From positions 8,122,001 to 8,186,000 of the forward strand of contig NC_135240.1 in assembly GCF_947623445.1 (NCBI RefSeq): 64,000 nt of DNA, read 5' to 3'. Positions 61,315 to 64,000 of the stretch are shown here, piece after piece. The number at the start of each line of letters is the position of its first letter. Positions within the stretch are counted from its first letter, which is position 1. Source of the DNA: Clavelina lepadiformis (taxonomy: Eukaryota; Chordata; Ascidiacea; Aplousobranchia; Clavelinidae). Below the pieces are notes generated by a model. The model was not told the DNA's origin. It was given only the letters and a program-made list of their open reading frames with translations, and searched no databases. Both the position numbers and the translations under genes were made by a program.

Positions 61315-64000
61315 ATGAGTGATCAAGATATTACACAACTTGACGCCACCTTAGACGAGCTCGACGATATTTATCAAACACTGAAGTTTAGTCGCGATCA
61401 GGCAGCAAAAACCAGCATCAAAGCTGATGAATCTTTCAAAGTCGATAACTCTTTCGACCTTCTCAAGTTTGACATCACCAAAGTTGATTGTGACGTTGTC
61501 GACGCAGGAATCCCTACACCGCGGTCGCGGGTAAAGAGGAAAATCCCAACCGAAGCTGATGTTGACACAAATGATGCAATAATCAATTTGGATAATAATG
61601 ACGGCACAAATGATGCCTTACAGGTACATTATGTTACAGTAAGTTGACATTTACAGTACGTATGTGTGAGAAAAATTGCACACCTTATTAAACGTATGTG
61701 AGACGGAGCCCACAGTCTGTTTCTACAAAGTAGTTCATAACAAGCTTTCTTTCATGTCATGTAAATGTCGCCTAAGTTCGACTGATCAATTAACTTACTT
61801 GCATAATGTGCCATTGTAACCTAACTTCCACGTTGTGGTATCATATCCTCATTTCAATTAAATCAACAAATATGACCTTTAAACAAAGTTGCAATACGGT
61901 TCATATTCTTAGATTTTTGGGTATTTTGAAGTTAAGCAAAACTGTCTGAAATGTAATTTGAGCTTATGTATGAGTAATGTGTTTCTTTACTTCTGTGCTT
62001 ATTTAGAATTATTCTTTTTTAACCTTTATAGCACGTGTGCTTTATAACGTATGTTTACGCATTCTCAGCTATTTTGTACATAAATTACGGTAATTTAGCA
62101 AATCGAAGAACTGTAAGACACTATAGTTGTACGTTTCACTGTGCGCAATTTCGGGTGAACAAGTGTCATTTATTGTTTGGTTGAAAGTTTAAAAAACACA
62201 TCATCATGACTGCATGGAAGTAGTGAAATAAATATGTCAGTGCTATTGACCCTTCGTAAACGCTCACCTGTCTGGGTTATAGGCAGGGTTGCCATACCGT
62301 CCTTATTTTTAAGATTTGTCCTTATTTTAAAGGTCCGTGTCTTAGAAAATATGTTTGTACTTTTTTTTCTAAAAAATGTCCTTATTTTCACTTGCGTCCT
62401 TAGGCACAGGTTCGTATTTTGGGCATTTTGACACCTATAGTATACCATTTTGTACCAATGAGATACCAAAATTAAGAACATGCAGATACCGGGAGTGTCT
62501 TGTTTTTTTTTTTTTTTTTTTTTTTTAGGAACATTGATTGCTTTCTTCTGTTGTGCCCTGTTTAAGGTGGTATTCGTCTTTCGTTTCCTAGTCGTCCTTA
62601 TTTTTGAGTTGAGACCGATGGCAACCCTGGTTAGGATATGCCGCGTGTTTCTTGCTTGGTATACTTTTTGATAAAAAGTACAGCAAAAGCAACCTGCGCC
62701 TTTAAAGTTGTTTAAAGGGTCAAACACTTTTATGACTACACGTGATATTGATAACCATTACCCTTATGTGAGATGATATGTCACTCATTGCTTCGCCTGA
62801 ATTTGCATCACATATTCAGAATTCTATTTTGCACAAAACAGCATGATATTGTGTCCACTTTACACAAACATTTGTCTTGCGTAACAGAGTAAACTGTCAA
62901 AAACGCATATAACGAAACCAATAACACTCGCACTTGCCTCAATTTGGAGCTGTGAAACATCTTTCGACATTTTCTGTTAATGTTGGCACATAAAGTATAT
63001 CTAAAAAAAGATTTCTCCGTATAAAGTTAGTTAAAAACACAAAGCAATTTTTTGGCAAGCAAGTGCAATTCTGTAAACGTGCCTCATTTTACGCAAACAG
63101 AAGTTTAACGTATTTAGATAAAGCCTATTTTCAACGGTACCTCTCCGTTTTTCTTTAGAACAATCCCGTTAAAAAACATGAAGGTTATGAAGAGATAGTA
63201 CTTCCCGTCACACCACTTCATACCGAATCAAAAAGGTTGGCAGCGTCTTTGTTCTTATTAATAATTTTGTTTGATCTAAGTCATTCCTCTTGCTATGACA
63301 TAAAAAAATCATGTATTATTATTTGTTGGAAGCAGAGACACCGTGGTTAATATAACTTTTCCACCTCCACCAAACTATGATCCTCCCCCAATTCGTGATA
63401 AAACAAACAACAGCAGCGGTGCTTCTTTGGATGAAGAAGATTATGACCCACCTTCTGGGAAGGAAGACAGTCCAGACCAGGTGAGCGAGTTTAGTTGTTG
63501 TTGGGTAATCATTTGCTATATTACAATTTTTCGCACTTTGAACTGTTAGTGTATAATATTCTTTTATTGTGACCATGAAGTTTGTAAAGTATTTGAACTG
63601 GACAACAGACCGTAATTTAGGGGTTCCATATACCGGTACCTACATACATATATGAATAACAAAATGTGACATGGCAAAATCAATTTTAAGGCTTTGTTAA
63701 TATACGGGAAGCTGTTTATTAGCTCAGTGTGTTCAAGCTTATCACTCGTTTTCTTTATATTTTCTGATAACACGTAACGTAGCAAAACTCTTTTTTGCGT
63801 TCACACAGGTATATGACAATGTAGCTGTAGAGAACAATGACGACATACCTGATTATGACGACATCCCGGAAGAGCTTGAAGAAGTTGTTGTTGCCCCTGG
63901 TTACACTGACGAAGCGACATTGCAGTATCCCACAGCCGTAGTGTTGCGACACCAGACGACACCATTGTACAGCCAAGTGGATAGAAAATCAAAAGCAAAA
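61315..64000 (+). CDS. Unrecognised acidic Tyr/Pro-rich protein, 5' part
   Basis: I do not recognise this gene. Four exons join in phase: 61315-61623, 63159-63235, 63336-63480 and 63809 to the window end, giving at least 241 residues and running off the edge. The start is MSDQDITQLD; an upstream in-frame ATG at 61069 is possible but its sequence looks non-coding. The protein is strongly acidic and probably disordered. An N-terminal segment DATLDELDDIYQTLKF may be helical. A basic patch, SRVKRK, follows TPR. Later parts hold FPPPPNYDPPP (contains PPNY, a PPxY WW-ligand pattern), EEDYDPPS, VYDNV (Y-x-N, a GRB2-type SH2-ligand pattern), DYDDIPEELEE and PLYSQVDRK. Repeated Tyr-Asp-Pro/Asn motifs suggest a phosphotyrosine or scaffold adaptor, but that is inference. 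Intron 1 holds a MITE. Confidence 0.65.
62284..62629. mobile_element. MITE with CAGGGTTGCCAT ends
   Basis: The left end cagggttgccataccgtc and the complement of the right end cagggttgccatcggtctc are inverted copies. The interior is rich in tccttatttt words in both halves and has a poly-T tract of more than 20 T at about 62503-62526. The flanks share only gtta, so the target duplication is unclear. A relic of the same left end lies at 36297. The 185-codon minus-strand frame across it is a by-product of the repeat. Confidence 0.7.

Noticed and set aside
62170-62727. A 185-codon open frame on the minus strand.
   Set aside because: It runs through a MITE and its poly-T tract, giving a poly-Lys run and low-complexity sequence. 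No resemblance to a protein family.

Overview
This is an intron-rich, AT-rich animal genomic window. Introns mostly run from about 100 bp to 1 kb, splice sites are clear, DNA-transposon debris is abundant, and the genes are single-copy eukaryotic ones (Integrator, Mediator, COP9 signalosome). Compact gene structure, small tandem families and candidate trans-splice-type acceptors just before some start codons make an ascidian tunicate my best guess. No species-specific marker was seen, so that is inference. No prokaryotic operon, CRISPR array or rRNA was seen, and no convincing tRNA.

Layout. Positions 1-11.8 kb hold no gene I can support: only a broken hAT transposase (minus strand, ~6.9-7.5 kb), a hAT-type MITE and dispersed repeats. 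From 11.9 to 26.5 kb lie two tandem plus-strand 11-exon genes for MFSD4/NaGLT1-like major-facilitator transporters (460 and 461 codons). The long intron 7 of the first holds a MITE with an 8-bp target duplication and a nested insertion: a Ty3/gypsy-type LTR element, with LTRs identical by eye but RT/RNase H deleted, sitting inside a hAT-type MITE. At 29.4-33.3 kb PCBD (two exons, plus) converges on an intronless INTS6 (minus). From 38.0 to 53.0 kb is a short-chain dehydrogenase/reductase cluster of the retinol dehydrogenase 11-14 type: two near-identical plus-strand tandem genes, a 5'-truncated third copy with a long charged tail, and an intact minus-strand gene. All intact members share one seven-exon structure with a tiny first coding exon of 7-10 nt. 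From 54.1 to 57.9 kb MED11 (plus) converges on COPS8 (minus). From 61.3 kb to the window end is the 5' part of an unrecognised acidic, Tyr/Pro-rich protein.

The genes do not form one pathway. They are a mixture of general gene-expression machinery (INTS6, MED11, COPS8), a pterin/transcription cofactor (PCBD), and two locally duplicated families (transporter and SDR). Every exon set was joined by reading phases, and the totals are multiples of three for all intact genes, which supports the models. I found no evidence for an undescribed system. The most notable items are the nested recent LTR insertion, the cysteine clusters in the SDR pair, the truncated SDR with a new tail, and the intronless INTS6.
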